From positions 124,001 to 188,000 of the forward strand of contig NZ_KE387259.1 in assembly GCF_000430805.1 (NCBI RefSeq): 64,000 nt of DNA, given 5' to 3'. Shown piece after piece: positions 52,548-61,071 of this stretch; the first letter of the stretch is position 1; every line of letters starts with the position of its first letter. The notes under the pieces were generated by a model. The model searched no databases. It was not told where the DNA came from and worked only from the letters and a program-made list of their open reading frames with translations. The position numbers and the translations under genes were made by a program. Source of the stretch: Chitinilyticum aquatile DSM 21506. Its GTDB lineage: Bacteria; Pseudomonadota; Gammaproteobacteria; Burkholderiales; Chitinibacteraceae.

Positions 52548-54599
52548 ATGAGCACTGCCAACCCGCTTCTCGATTTTTCCGGCCTGCCGCGCTACGCCGA
52601 GGTCAAACCCGAACACGTCAACCCGGCACTGGACGAGCTGCTGGCCGCTGCGGAAACCGCCGTCAAACACAGCGAATCCGTCGTCGATTCCGGCGATATC
52701 CGCTGGGACACCTTTGTCGCCCCCGGCCACGACGCCATGGAACAGCTCGGCCGCGCCTGGGGCGTGGTCGCGCATCTGGAATCAGTGGTTTCCAGCCCGG
52801 AGCTGCGCGAGGTCTACAACGCCAACATTCCGCGCATTTCCAACTTCTACACCGAGCTGGGCCAGAACGAAAAGCTCTACGCCGGCTACAAGGCGCTCTT
52901 GGCCAGCGGTGAATTTGCCGGTTATTCGCAGGCTCGCAAGACCATCGTCGAACACGCGGTGCGCGACTTCAAACTCTCCGGTGCCGAGCTGCCGGACGCG
53001 CAAAAGCAGCGCTATGCCGAGATCGCCGAAAAGCTGGCCGAGCTGACCACCCGCTTTGCGCAGAACGTGATGGATGCTACCGACGACTATGCGCTGTATA
53101 TCGATGAAGCCAGCGAACTTGATGGCGTACCGGCCGATACCCTGGCAGGTTTCAAGGCAGCCGCCGAGACTGAGGGCAAGAGCGGTTTCAAGATCACGCT
53201 GAAGATGCCGTCCTACCTGCCCATCCAGCAATTCGCCAGCAGCCGCGACCTGCGCGAAAAGCTCTACCAGGCCTATGTGACGCGTGCGTCCGAATTCGGC
53301 CCGGCCGAGCGCGACAACACGCCGCTGATTCATGAAATCCACCAGCTGCGCCAGGAAGCCGCGCAGCTGCTCGGTTTTGCCACCTTCGGTGAAGAATCGC
53401 TGGCGACCAAGATGGCCGATACGCCATCTGAAGTGCTGGGTTTCCTGCGCGACCTGGCGGTACGCGCCAAGCCCTATATGCTGGAAGACCGCGCCGAGAT
53501 GGAAGCCTGGGCCAAAGAGAAATTGGGCTACGACCAGCTGCAGCCCTGGGACTCGGCCTTTATCGCCGAACAGATCCGCGAAGCGAAATACGCGTTTTCC
53601 GAGCAGGAAGTGAAGCAGTATTTCACCGAGCCCACGGTACTGGCTGGTTTCTTCCAGCTGGTCGAGCAGCTCTACAGCATCCGTTTCGTGCAGGAAGACG
53701 CACCGGTCTGGCATCCGGACGTGCGCTACTACCGGCTGGAAAACCTTGATGGCAGTCCAGTCGGCGGCATCTACATGGACCTCTACGCGCGCGAAGGCAA
53801 GAAAGGCGGCGCGTGGATGAACGACGTGCGCGGCCGCCACAAATTCGACGACGGCCGCGTGCAAACGCCAATCGCGCTGATCGTCTGCAATTTCGCCAAG
53901 GGCATCGACGGCAAGCCTGCGCTGTTCCCGCATGACGACGTGATCACCCTGTTCCACGAAATGGGCCACGCGCTGCACCACCTGCTGACCGAAGTCGACG
54001 AACTCAGCGTGTCCGGCATCAACGGCGTCGAGTGGGACGCTGTCGAGCTGCCCAGCCAGTTCATGGAAAACTTCTGCTGGGAATGGCAGGTGCTACCACA
54101 GCTCACGCACCACATCGACAGCGGCGCATCCCTGCCGCGTCCACTGTTCGACAAGATGCTGGCCGCCAAGAACTTCCAGTCCGGCAGCTTCATGCAGCGC
54201 CAGCTGTACTTCTCGATCTTCGACATGGAGCTGCACCAGCGCCTGCCCGCGCAGAACGTGGTCGAACTCGCGCGCGAAATCCAGCTGGAGCTCGGCATCC
54301 CGCTACCACCGGACTACAACCGCTTCCCGCAATCGTTCAGCCACATTTTCGCCGGCGGCTACGCGGCGGGCTACTTCAGCTACAAGTGGGCCGAAGTACT
54401 CAGTGCCGATGCCTATGCGGCCTTCGAGGAAGCCGCCGCAGCCGGCGAGCCGATTGTGAACCCGAAGGTCGGTGCGAAGCTGCGCAGCGAAATTCTGGCG
54501 CGTGGCGGCGAGCGTGACGCGCTCGCCAACTTCGTAGCCTTCCGTGGCCGCAAACCGCAGATCGATGCGCTGCTGCGCCACACGGGGCTGGCGAAGTAG
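52548..54599 (+). CDS. prlC: Oligopeptidase A (M3 family metallopeptidase)
   Basis: This 683-residue cytosolic zinc peptidase degrades short peptides, including cleaved signal peptides. The zinc site is in VITLFHEMGHALHHLL (HExxH) near residue 470, with the third ligand in the following ELPSQFMENFCWE segment. The N-terminus MSTANPLLDFSGLPRYAEVKPEHVNPAL and the C-terminal FSHIFAGGYAAGYFSYKWAEVLSADAYAAF are classic OpdA. Length is normal. A terminator follows. Confidence 0.96.
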   Translation: MSTANPLLDFSGLPRYAEVKPEHVNPALDELLAAAETAVKHSESVVDSGDIRWDTFVAPGHDAMEQLGRAWGVVAHLESVVSSPELREVYNANIPRISNFYTELGQNEKLYAGYKALLASGEFAGYSQARKTIVEHAVRDFKLSGAELPDAQKQRYAEIAEKLAELTTRFAQNVMDATDDYALYIDEASELDGVPADTLAGFKAAAETEGKSGFKITLKMPSYLPIQQFASSRDLREKLYQAYVTRASEFGPAERDNTPLIHEIHQLRQEAAQLLGFATFGEESLATKMADTPSEVLGFLRDLAVRAKPYMLEDRAEMEAWAKEKLGYDQLQPWDSAFIAEQIREAKYAFSEQEVKQYFTEPTVLAGFFQLVEQLYSIRFVQEDAPVWHPDVRYYRLENLDGSPVGGIYMDLYAREGKKGGAWMNDVRGRHKFDDGRVQTPIALIVCNFAKGIDGKPALFPHDDVITLFHEMGHALHHLLTEVDELSVSGINGVEWDAVELPSQFMENFCWEWQVLPQLTHHIDSGASLPRPLFDKMLAAKNFQSGSFMQRQLYFSIFDMELHQRLPAQNVVELAREIQLELGIPLPPDYNRFPQSFSHIFAGGYAAGYFSYKWAEVLSADAYAAFEEAAAAGEPIVNPKVGAKLRSEILARGGERDALANFVAFRGRKPQIDALLRHTGLAK

Positions 54600-54616
54600 T
54601 CCGAGACTTATGCAAC

Positions 54617-54646
54617 GAAAACAGGCAGCCAACGCTGCCTGTTTTC
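54617..54646 (+). terminator. Intrinsic terminator after prlC
   Basis: A GAAAACAGGCAGC / GCTGCCTGTTTTC stem with a CAAC loop begins about 18 bp after the stop. Confidence 0.88.
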
Positions 54647-54698
54647 ATTTCCAGGCTCAAGCCTTAGAGTAGTTGGACACCCGAGCAAGGAGATGCGC

Positions 54699-55124
54699 AT
54701 GACGACTACACAGCTCTGGCTGCAGTCCAGCATGTTTACCATCGAGCCCGATGAAGACCAGCAGACCAATCCCGGCTGTTATGGTCGACAACTTGCGCAC
54801 TGGCTAGCGGGGCAATTGCAGCAGAGCTGGCCAGCGGCAGAGGTCATTGCGGAAGACTGGGGCTGGTGTATCGTGGTTCAGCGCCAGCCGTTTCTGCTAT
54901 GGGTCGGCTGCAGCAATGTTCTTGATATTAACGAGGCAGGAGGCTCCGGCACTCCATCAAAACAGGACCAGATCGTCTGGTCCTGTTTTGTCGAAGCGGA
55001 AATCCCCCTGCTGCGGAAGTTATGGCGCAAACCGGATACGCAGCCTGCGGTGAAAAGCCTGTTTGGGCAAATCCGGCAGATCATTGCGGCTGAGCCTCTA
55101 CACCGACTGTGCGAATCGCCATGA
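54699..55124 (+). CDS. Hypothetical protein with a hairpin inside its coding sequence
   Basis: This is a 141-residue soluble protein. It starts at ATG 54699 with AAGGAG six bases upstream (the ATG at 54693 is too close to it). The N-terminal stretch LWLQSSMFTIEPDEDQQTNPGCYGRQLAHWLA and AEDWGWCIVVQ, LLWVGC belong to a small family of unknown role common in gammaproteobacterial and betaproteobacterial accessory regions. A perfect 15-bp terminator-like hairpin (54958-54990) sits at about codons 87-98, without breaking the frame. It opens a run of poorly known genes. Confidence 0.7.
   Translation: MTTTQLWLQSSMFTIEPDEDQQTNPGCYGRQLAHWLAGQLQQSWPAAEVIAEDWGWCIVVQRQPFLLWVGCSNVLDINEAGGSGTPSKQDQIVWSCFVEAEIPLLRKLWRKPDTQPAVKSLFGQIRQIIAAEPLHRLCESP
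54958..54990 (+). terminator. Perfect hairpin with T-run inside a gene (terminator-like)
   Basis: A 15-bp perfect stem (CAAAACAGGACCAGA and its complement) has a TCG loop, with TTTTG at the 3' end. It lies in frame in the middle of the preceding gene and would stop many transcripts before the stop codon. Confidence 0.6.
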
Positions 55125-55207
55125 AGCAGCTTGTTCGACGGCACAGCATCCGCCTGAGGGCGCGGCTCATCGGGATTTGTCAGTAAAACTGGATACAGGA
55201 ACAGGCC

Positions 55208-55876
55208 ATGGGGCTGGATGCCGTTGAATTGCTCTGCGCTGTCGAAGACGAGTTCGGCATCGTGATTGCTGACGATGTCGCAAGCAGCATCACCACGCCA
55301 CGCCAGCTGGCCGATGCCGTGGCCGCTCAGCTGACCACGGCGAACACTCAGCCTCCAGCTTGCATCAATCAGGCGCAATTCTACCGTTTGCGCTCCTGGC
55401 TGCAGGCCGAGTACGGCATCGCCCGCCGCAGCATCACACCAGACACCGCCATCCGCTCGGTGCTGCCGCCATCGCTGCGACAGCACTGGCGGCAACTCAA
55501 AACCGCCATCGGCCGGCACGACATGCCGAATTTGCGCTGCACCAATCTGGTTCGGCTGCTGCTCGTCGCAGGCTGGCTGGGCGGCATCGCCTTATTGAGC
55601 TGGTTTGGATTGAGTCCAGGCATCAGCATCCTGATTGCCCTTGTTCCGGGAGGATGGTGTATCGCTTGGCTCTCAACCAAACTCGCCAGTGCGCTTCCCA
55701 ATGGCATCACAAAATTACGCGACCTGCTGCCCCATTTGGCACACGCTCAACCCTGGCAACGAAGCGACGACGAAATCCTGCAGCGCGTCATCCAGCTCAC
55801 CAGTGTGCAGCTCGGCATTCCGCTTGCCAACATTCATCCGGATTCGCATTTTGTGAAAGATCTGGGGCTTAGCTGA
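55208..55876 (+). CDS. Acyl-carrier-like membrane protein with a permuted ACP pattern
   Basis: This is a 222-residue protein. The N-terminus reads MGLDAVELLCAVEDEFGIVIADD, which is the second half of an acyl carrier protein, with Ala where the phosphopantetheine serine should be. The C-terminus (VQLGIPLANIHPDSHFVKDLGLS) is the first half, ending at the D-L-G-L-S turn. In the middle are a winged or helical segment (YRLRSWLQAEYGIARRSITPDT) and two membrane helices (about 118-155). Related 'MGLD-x-VE' proteins exist as unknowns. A prosthetic group on the N-terminal part is unlikely. Confidence 0.65.
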   Translation: MGLDAVELLCAVEDEFGIVIADDVASSITTPRQLADAVAAQLTTANTQPPACINQAQFYRLRSWLQAEYGIARRSITPDTAIRSVLPPSLRQHWRQLKTAIGRHDMPNLRCTNLVRLLLVAGWLGGIALLSWFGLSPGISILIALVPGGWCIAWLSTKLASALPNGITKLRDLLPHLAHAQPWQRSDDEILQRVIQLTSVQLGIPLANIHPDSHFVKDLGLS

Positions 55877-55963
55877 GAAAGTTACCCCCGCCAGATACAT
55901 GTCGCGCCTTGGCGGCAACGGTCAAGTGCCCCCCTGCCTTTTCCAGTGCGCGGCGTAGCCGCC

Positions 55964-55979
55964 TGTGACCTAGCTCACA
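55964..55979. promoter_or_regulatory. CRP/Vfr-type operator
   Basis: This is a perfect TGTGA-N6-TCACA palindrome in the 237-bp gap before the gene at 56114, about 55 bp upstream of a good -35 box. Perfect symmetry makes a real CRP-family site likely. It could raise or lower the downstream promoter. Confidence 0.65.
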
Positions 55980-56019
55980 CAGGGTAGCGGTATACCACTG
56001 CGCACAAAACCAACAAATC

Positions 56020-56048
56020 TTGTCAGCATTTACCAACCAAGGTATAAG
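56020..56048 (+). promoter_or_regulatory. Sigma-70 type promoter
   Basis: TTGTCA (56020-56025), 17 bases, then TATAAG (56043-56048) lie about 65 bp upstream of the next start codon. It probably drives 56114 and the following genes. Confidence 0.6.
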
Positions 56049-56113
56049 CTGCAGCCTTGCCCGTACCCAGCTACGCCAGTGGCGCCTTTCTGCACGACTG
56101 CCAAGGTTCGTTC

Positions 56114-56611
56114 ATGCGATCAGTCCTCATCACCTCCTTCTGCACCCTCACCATCCTGCCCGGCCTGGCTCAGACCGAAGAAGCCGCCGGCATCACGCCG
56201 CGCATGTTCATGGCCGAGGCCATCGAGCGGGCGATTGGCCCCGACAAGGACGCGGTTACGCAGGAAGAAGACGCGCAGGGGCAACCGGTCATTCTGGTCA
56301 ACCGCAAAAGCATGCCCTATCAGATCACGCTGCGCGGCTGCAAGGCGCAGCAATATTGCAAGCAGGCGGAATTTACCGCCCGCTGGCCAGCCAGCAAAGC
56401 GGTAACGCTGAACGTGGTCAACGAACACAACCTGCTCAAGGGCCGCTATGGCCGCATGCAGCTGGACAAGCAGCAACGCCCGGTGCTGCAGGCCTACTTC
56501 CCGCTCTACACCATGATGGGGCCGGACGACATCAGCACACTGGTCTGGCACTGGAATAACGAGCTGAAGGATGCCAACTGGGTGGTGACAACCATCCAGC
56601 CCAAAGAGTAA
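56114..56611 (+). CDS. Hypothetical secreted protein
   Basis: This is a 165-residue protein. It has a signal peptide at about 1-20 (MRSVLITSFCTLTILPGLAQ). The mature part has two cysteines (GCKAQQYC) and a late WHWNNELKDANWVVTTI. No family recognised. It is the first gene of a close run (9 bp to the next start). Confidence 0.7.
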   Translation: MRSVLITSFCTLTILPGLAQTEEAAGITPRMFMAEAIERAIGPDKDAVTQEEDAQGQPVILVNRKSMPYQITLRGCKAQQYCKQAEFTARWPASKAVTLNVVNEHNLLKGRYGRMQLDKQQRPVLQAYFPLYTMMGPDDISTLVWHWNNELKDANWVVTTIQPKE

Positions 56612-56619
56612 GCCGCACC

Positions 56620-57333
56620 ATGATCGAGCACATCCGCCACCCACTGCCTTTTCTGCGCATCTATCCGCCCGACGAGCAGGTCTTTGCCGAGCCAGTGGCG
56701 CGACAACGCCAGCATCTGATGCCGCTCGTCTCGGTCGATCTTTCGGCGGTCAATCCAGGCTGGCAAGGCTGGCTGCACGTAGTCAATCCGTATGAACCTC
56801 TGGATGGCCAGGTGGGTGATCAGACTGGCGAGTATCACGGCGGTTACGTGCAGAACAACTGGCTGGCATTTCGCGTTGATGACGCGCAGCGCTATCACTG
56901 GCTGGGTGACTGGCGCTATTTCCTGCTGGAGTGCGATTTGAGCACCGGCGATACCGGGCAGGCGAGCTTGCGCAATTTCCAGCAGCAACTGGCCCACCAC
57001 TACGCCAAAACCGAGCGGGGCTACCAAGACCGCAAAGCCAAATATCTGGCCAAGGGCTGTCTGCCCTGCCCGTGGTCGGACGAGCCCTTCCCGCTCGTCG
57101 AGCAACTGGGCGGCACGGCGGCCTACGACAACTGGTGCTGCATGGGCCGGCGCGAAGCAGTCCCGGTGAATATCGACGACCGTGATGATGTGTATCCGAT
57201 GACACCGGACGGTGAACGCTTCCAGTTCGTCTGCAGCGTCGATGCCAGCCATTACGGTGACTACGGGACGCTGATTCTGCTCTTCTATCACCCGGGCCTG
57301 CGCATTGCGCTGCAAACGTTCAACTGGTCATAA
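56620..57333 (+). CDS. Hypothetical protein (DUF1963/YwqG-like end)
   Basis: This is a 237-residue soluble protein. The late part PFPLVEQLGGTAAYDNWC and the closing LILLFYHPGLRIALQTFNWS are reminiscent of DUF1963-type and immunity-like proteins, but the match is weak. There are cysteine pairs (GCLPC, NWCC). It lies 9 bp after the secreted protein gene and 14 bp before the next gene. Confidence 0.65.
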   Translation: MIEHIRHPLPFLRIYPPDEQVFAEPVARQRQHLMPLVSVDLSAVNPGWQGWLHVVNPYEPLDGQVGDQTGEYHGGYVQNNWLAFRVDDAQRYHWLGDWRYFLLECDLSTGDTGQASLRNFQQQLAHHYAKTERGYQDRKAKYLAKGCLPCPWSDEPFPLVEQLGGTAAYDNWCCMGRREAVPVNIDDRDDVYPMTPDGERFQFVCSVDASHYGDYGTLILLFYHPGLRIALQTFNWS

Positions 57334-57347
57334 ACCGGAGGCTGAGC

Positions 57348-58157
57348 TTGGATAATCTCTTGTGGGGCAATTTTCCGGATCTCGCAATTTTTCGCCAGCG
57401 CGAAAAACTGCACGGCTACTCGCTGGAAGACATGCGCCCCAGCCTGAGTCAGGGCTTGCCCTATCCGCCGGATTTCGCCAGCCGCTTTCCCCGGTTGGCC
57501 GAATTGCTGGATCGGGCGCGCGTAACGGATTTTGTGCTGGATGACCTGCACAAAGAGATCAGGCTACTGGCATGGACAACGCACAGCGGGGCCTGGGTAT
57601 GCTGGACGTGCTGCCCGCCACAGGATATTGCGCTTCTCGAGACAGGTCAGCTCCATCCCGAACAGCAACTGCTGCTAGAGGTAGTCGGTGGAATCTGTTT
57701 GTGCCCTGGCATCATCAACGCGGGCGAGCTCGACTCCAGCCCGGCAGACAATTTCGCACTGAATCAGGATTTCGTCTTTTTTGCGTCGGACACCCCGCTC
57801 GACACGCTGCTCTGGGTTGAAGATTATGACTACGCCCATGCAACGCAAGATCCACAAAGCAATGACGGTGAACGCGTGCACAACTACACCAGCTTTGACG
57901 ATGGCAGCTGGCTGGTATTGGCTCACGCGGCCGATGGCAGCGAAGTGCTCTGCCACCGCGAAACAGGACAATTACTGGTCTTCGCGGGCAGCCACTGCAA
58001 TCCGCGTCTGAAGCCTCACCCTGTATATCGCTGGACAGGCAGCTACGGTGGCCAACAGACGGACTACCTGCTGCAAATCGAAGGAGTTGCCGGTTGGCAC
58101 GACTGGGTCGAAATGCTGGCAAGCCAATGGCTTACGCACACCCAGCCAAGTGCTTAA
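57348..58157 (+). CDS. Hypothetical protein (possibly SUKH-like)
   Basis: This 269-residue soluble protein begins with TTG 57348, preceded by GGAGG. LLLEVVGGICLCPG and HNYTSFDDGSWLVLAHAADGS have a feel of SUKH/SMI1 immunity proteins, but I cannot assign it. It follows the previous gene by 14 bp. Confidence 0.62.
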   Translation: MDNLLWGNFPDLAIFRQREKLHGYSLEDMRPSLSQGLPYPPDFASRFPRLAELLDRARVTDFVLDDLHKEIRLLAWTTHSGAWVCWTCCPPQDIALLETGQLHPEQQLLLEVVGGICLCPGIINAGELDSSPADNFALNQDFVFFASDTPLDTLLWVEDYDYAHATQDPQSNDGERVHNYTSFDDGSWLVLAHAADGSEVLCHRETGQLLVFAGSHCNPRLKPHPVYRWTGSYGGQQTDYLLQIEGVAGWHDWVEMLASQWLTHTQPSA

Positions 58158-58345
58158 CCCAAATCGCCGTCCTGACATGGCAATGTCCCAAACTCTGTGC
58201 GTGGCTGAATTTGCTGCAATTCGTCACGGCCAATCCCCACGACAAGAGACCACTGCGGCAAAACATACATCCTCTCTGATACCAATATACACAACACCCC
58301 ATACCATCACAGCCAATGATCACAGAGCTTTGCCCGCCAATACCC

Positions 58346-59110
58346 ATGCAAGCACTCCTTGAACCTGTCGCACTATCCAGCAGCCGCTTTCCCTGCCCCA
58401 GCTACCGCCTAAGCGGCCTCGTGGATAACGACAGTTTGATGGCCATCTACGGCGAGATGTCGGCGGCACACCCGCACAGCCGCTTTCTCTTCACGCTGGA
58501 CGATCTGGGCCAGGCCCTCTACACCTCGATGCACTGCCGATCGTCACTGGATCTGGATAATGCGCACGGGCTGGATCTGTCCGTCCTGCCAGCCAGCTGT
58601 TTTGATGACGGCGAGTATTACGGCGCCATGATGCACCCGGCTGAATTTTTCATCCGCGAGCGCAATTGCCGCCAGCTGATGGCATCGGCCCGGCTGGAAG
58701 ACGCCTTTGCCTGTGGCCTGAGCCTGAACGATGACGACCGCTGCCTGCTGGGTGCCGCCTGCGCCGATTTGGGCACCGTACTGGATGATGTCTGCTATCT
58801 GCTGCAAGTGCCCGTAGCGCGTGCCTGCGATACGCTGTTTGCCTTTCCGAACGGCTACTTCGCCTGCGATCTGGGCCCGGCAGCTCTCTACGCCTTGGCG
58901 CGACATCTGGAAGACGAATTCGGCTACCGGCTCTGCGGCCTCGGCGCCGCGCTGGTGGCCTTCCTGCCAGACCGCAGGCTGGATGCAAACGCACTGGCCA
59001 GCCTGTGCGACGTGCTGGCTCAGCTCTATGGCGACGATGCGCTGCGCTACTGGTTCGCCCCGCACATCGACGGGAGGCAACTGCTGGTGCTGAAATATAC
59101 GGACGGATAA
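58346..59110 (+). CDS. Hypothetical protein
   Basis: This is a 254-residue acidic, largely helical protein with no signal peptide. Stretches such as RLEDAFACGLSLNDDDRCLLGAACADLGTVLDD and CDLGPAALYALARHLEDEFGYRLCGLG resemble no family I know. The start is uncertain: ATG 58346 follows CAATACCC, which could be the end of a degenerate palindromic repeat, and no Shine-Dalgarno precedes it or the alternative ATG at 58316. Confidence 0.6.
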   Translation: MQALLEPVALSSSRFPCPSYRLSGLVDNDSLMAIYGEMSAAHPHSRFLFTLDDLGQALYTSMHCRSSLDLDNAHGLDLSVLPASCFDDGEYYGAMMHPAEFFIRERNCRQLMASARLEDAFACGLSLNDDDRCLLGAACADLGTVLDDVCYLLQVPVARACDTLFAFPNGYFACDLGPAALYALARHLEDEFGYRLCGLGAALVAFLPDRRLDANALASLCDVLAQLYGDDALRYWFAPHIDGRQLLVLKYTDG

Positions 59111-59198
59111 AGCGTGCACGGCCAGAAATGGCCAGCACCAGTCAAAAACAACTGCCTTGCCAATACACAGAAGCGGCCGCTTCACAGGAACTGAAATC

Positions 59199-59732
59199 AT
59201 GACCTCACTGCATCGCACTGCACTTTGTCTGCTTGCCACCCTGTTGCTGGCCGCTACGGCGCAGGCCGCCCCCGGTGATGCCGAGGTGGAAAAAGGTATC
59301 CATGCCTATTTCAAGGAAGAAAACACGGCCAAGGCCTTCAAGTATTTCCAGGCGGGAGTGGCCAAGGGCAATGCGCTGGCAATGGCCCATCTCGGCCAGA
59401 TGTACGAGCACGGCGAAACCGGCAAGGTGGACATGAACAAGGCGCTGGGCCTGTATCTGGATGCGGCGGAAAGGCAGGAGTCACAAGGCTTCATGCAACT
59501 GGCCCACTTCTTCAATGAAGGCCGGCCGCCCATCAAAAAGAACTGGGCCGTCGCCTGGGCGCTGGTCAATACCGTCCCCTTGCGTGAAGATTATTCGACC
59601 AGCCTGCGCGATGCGCTGGAATGGCAAGCCAGCGACGAAGAGAAGAATGCCGGCAAGGCGCTGATTGCCCGCATCCGACAGGAAGGCGTCCGCCCGGCCC
59701 TGCGCCCCTATCTGCCGGCCAGCGTGAAGTAA
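59199..59732 (+). CDS. Sel1-repeat secreted protein
   Basis: This is a 177-residue protein. It has a signal peptide at about 1-23 (LLLAATAQA/AP). TPR-like Sel1 repeats follow: KAFKYFQAGVAKGNALAMAHLGQMYEHG and KALGLYLDAAERQESQGFMQLAHFFNEG. Such proteins act as periplasmic interaction scaffolds; the partner is unknown. AGGAA upstream supports ATG 59199. Confidence 0.8.
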   Translation: MTSLHRTALCLLATLLLAATAQAAPGDAEVEKGIHAYFKEENTAKAFKYFQAGVAKGNALAMAHLGQMYEHGETGKVDMNKALGLYLDAAERQESQGFMQLAHFFNEGRPPIKKNWAVAWALVNTVPLREDYSTSLRDALEWQASDEEKNAGKALIARIRQEGVRPALRPYLPASVK

Positions 59733-59760
59733 ACCAGCTACCCCGACAGATAATTATTTA

Positions 59761-59808
59761 ATGTATTACTACACAGCCCTTGCGACGAAATGGCTTCAGA
59801 CTCATACC
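59761..59808. repeat. Palindromic intergenic repeat, copy 11
   Basis: A 48-bp copy starts ATGTATTACTACACAGCCC, with AAATGGCTTCAG as right inner arm, and ends CATACC. Confidence 0.7.
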
Positions 59809-59841
59809 TATCACCCTATCAAACCTGCACAAGGAAACGCC

Positions 59842-60090
59842 ATGCGTAAAATGACCTCCGCCGTTCTGGCAATGACTGCGCTGCTGGCTCTTGCCGCCTG
59901 CAGCAACCCTGCCAAACCGCCACTGCCGGGCAGTGACCGCGATAAGCATGGCTGCATCGGTTCGGCTGGCTATAGCTGGTGCGAGCACGAAGGAAAATGC
60001 GTGCGGCCCTGGGAGCTGGCCAGCGAGAAAGGTCTCGCCAGCGAGGCCGTCGACGCCTACTGCCGGCAGCCGCGCGCTGATGCCAAGTAG
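59842..60090 (+). CDS. Small lipoprotein with a Cys-rich domain
   Basis: This 82-residue precursor has a lipoprotein signal (lipobox LAAC near residue 19). The mature part has the pattern DKHGCIGSAGYSWCEHEGKCVRPWELA with three cysteines and conserved G-Y-x-W-C, found in many small bacterial lipoproteins of unknown role. AAGGAAA precedes ATG 59842. Confidence 0.78.
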   Translation: MRKMTSAVLAMTALLALAACSNPAKPPLPGSDRDKHGCIGSAGYSWCEHEGKCVRPWELASEKGLASEAVDAYCRQPRADAK

Positions 60091-60134
60091 CCTTGCCATT
60101 TGAAGGTTGAAGCCGCAGGAACCCGCATGTCTGG

Positions 60135-60749
60135 TCAGGCTGCCGGCGGCACATCCTTCTGCCCCAGCAGCACCGCCAGCTGCAGCAGCATTCCTGCCGT
60201 TGCGCCCCACACGGTGCGCCCGTCGCACTCGATAAAGAGGCTCATCCCCGCCTTGCCATTGCGCTCGACGCGCCGCCACTCATAGCGTGACGTATCCAGC
60301 AGCGCCAGCAGCGGCAACTCGAACACCTCGGCCACTTCATCAGGGCAGGCCTCGGCGCGATACGCCGTGTCGAGCAGCGCCAGCACCGGCGTGACATGGA
60401 ACTGCGTGATCGTGATGTAGCCGGGCAGCAGCCCCAGCGGGCGCACCAGAGCAGAATCAAGGGCGATTTCTTCCCGCGCCTCGCGCAGGGCCGTCGTGAC
60501 GAGATCGGCATCATCCGCATCGACGGCACCACCGGGAAAGGCGATCTGGCCGGGATGCTTGGGCAGATGCTCGGCCCGGCGCGTCAGCAGCAGCATGGGT
60601 TCGCTGCGCGGCACAACAGCCACCAGCACCGCTGCCTGGCGGGTGGCGTGGCGCAGCTGCCAGTCGCCGCGCACCTCGCGCGGACCATGCTGCAGGCCAT
60701 GGGCAAACCAGCTTTCCAGCATGCTGGCATTCATTGCGGCAGAAGGCAT
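60135..60749 (-). CDS. Nudix hydrolase, CoA pyrophosphatase (NudL/YeaB) type
   Basis: This is a 204-residue protein. AAVLVAVVPRSEPMLLLTRRAEHLPKHPGQIAFPGGAVD followed by ALREAREEIALD carries the Nudix box (R-E-x-x-E-E) and the LLTxRxxxLxxHxGQIxFPGG signature of CoA pyrophosphatases, which split CoA to 3',5'-ADP and phosphopantetheine. The frame stays open upstream into the glycine riboswitch, but protein-like sequence begins only near MPSAAM (60749) or MNASM (60734). Confidence 0.88.
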   Translation of the reverse strand: MPSAAMNASMLESWFAHGLQHGPREVRGDWQLRHATRQAAVLVAVVPRSEPMLLLTRRAEHLPKHPGQIAFPGGAVDADDADLVTTALREAREEIALDSALVRPLGLLPGYITITQFHVTPVLALLDTAYRAEACPDEVAEVFELPLLALLDTSRYEWRRVERNGKAGMSLFIECDGRTVWGATAGMLLQLAVLLGQKDVPPAA

Positions 60750-60873
60750 CACCGGTCTATCAATCCTGCGATGGAGAATAATTCCCCAGTCTAGCGCAGC
60801 ACGGCGAAAAACCGCAGGGCAGGCTGAATCGATTTGGCGCTTGCCTGCCGCACCGCCCTTCACGATAATCCCC

Positions 60874-61066
60874 GCTGGATGCAGGAGAGCGCGGTACATC
60901 AGGCCGCCACCGAAGGCGCAACACACCCGGAATCGCTCAGGTAAACGGACTGCATTCAGCACCAACACTCTGGAGAGTGGCGCGTCCTGCATGCACAGTG
61001 GCGCACCCGCCGAAGGGGCTAACGGCAGCGATGCCGGAAAATCTCAGGCCGTGAGACAGGGGGGTG
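60874..61066 (+). promoter_or_regulatory. Tandem glycine riboswitch upstream of gcvT
   Basis: There are two consecutive glycine aptamers. The first (60874-60960) is closed by GCTGGATGC/GCATTCAGC and shows GGAGAGCGC, CCGAAGGCGCAA and AATCGCTCAGG. The second (about 60965-61066) shows CTCTGGAGAG, CGCCGAAGGGGC and AATCTCAGG followed by GACAGGGGGG. The tandem form binds glycine cooperatively and normally switches on glycine cleavage genes when glycine is in excess. The G-rich end of aptamer 2 merges with a possible ribosome site for the short ORF that follows. Confidence 0.92.
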
Positions 61067-61071
61067 AGGAC

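Noticed and set aside
60750-60992. Upstream extension of the Nudix gene
   Set aside because: It is the complement of the glycine riboswitch; conserved protein sequence starts only near 60749.
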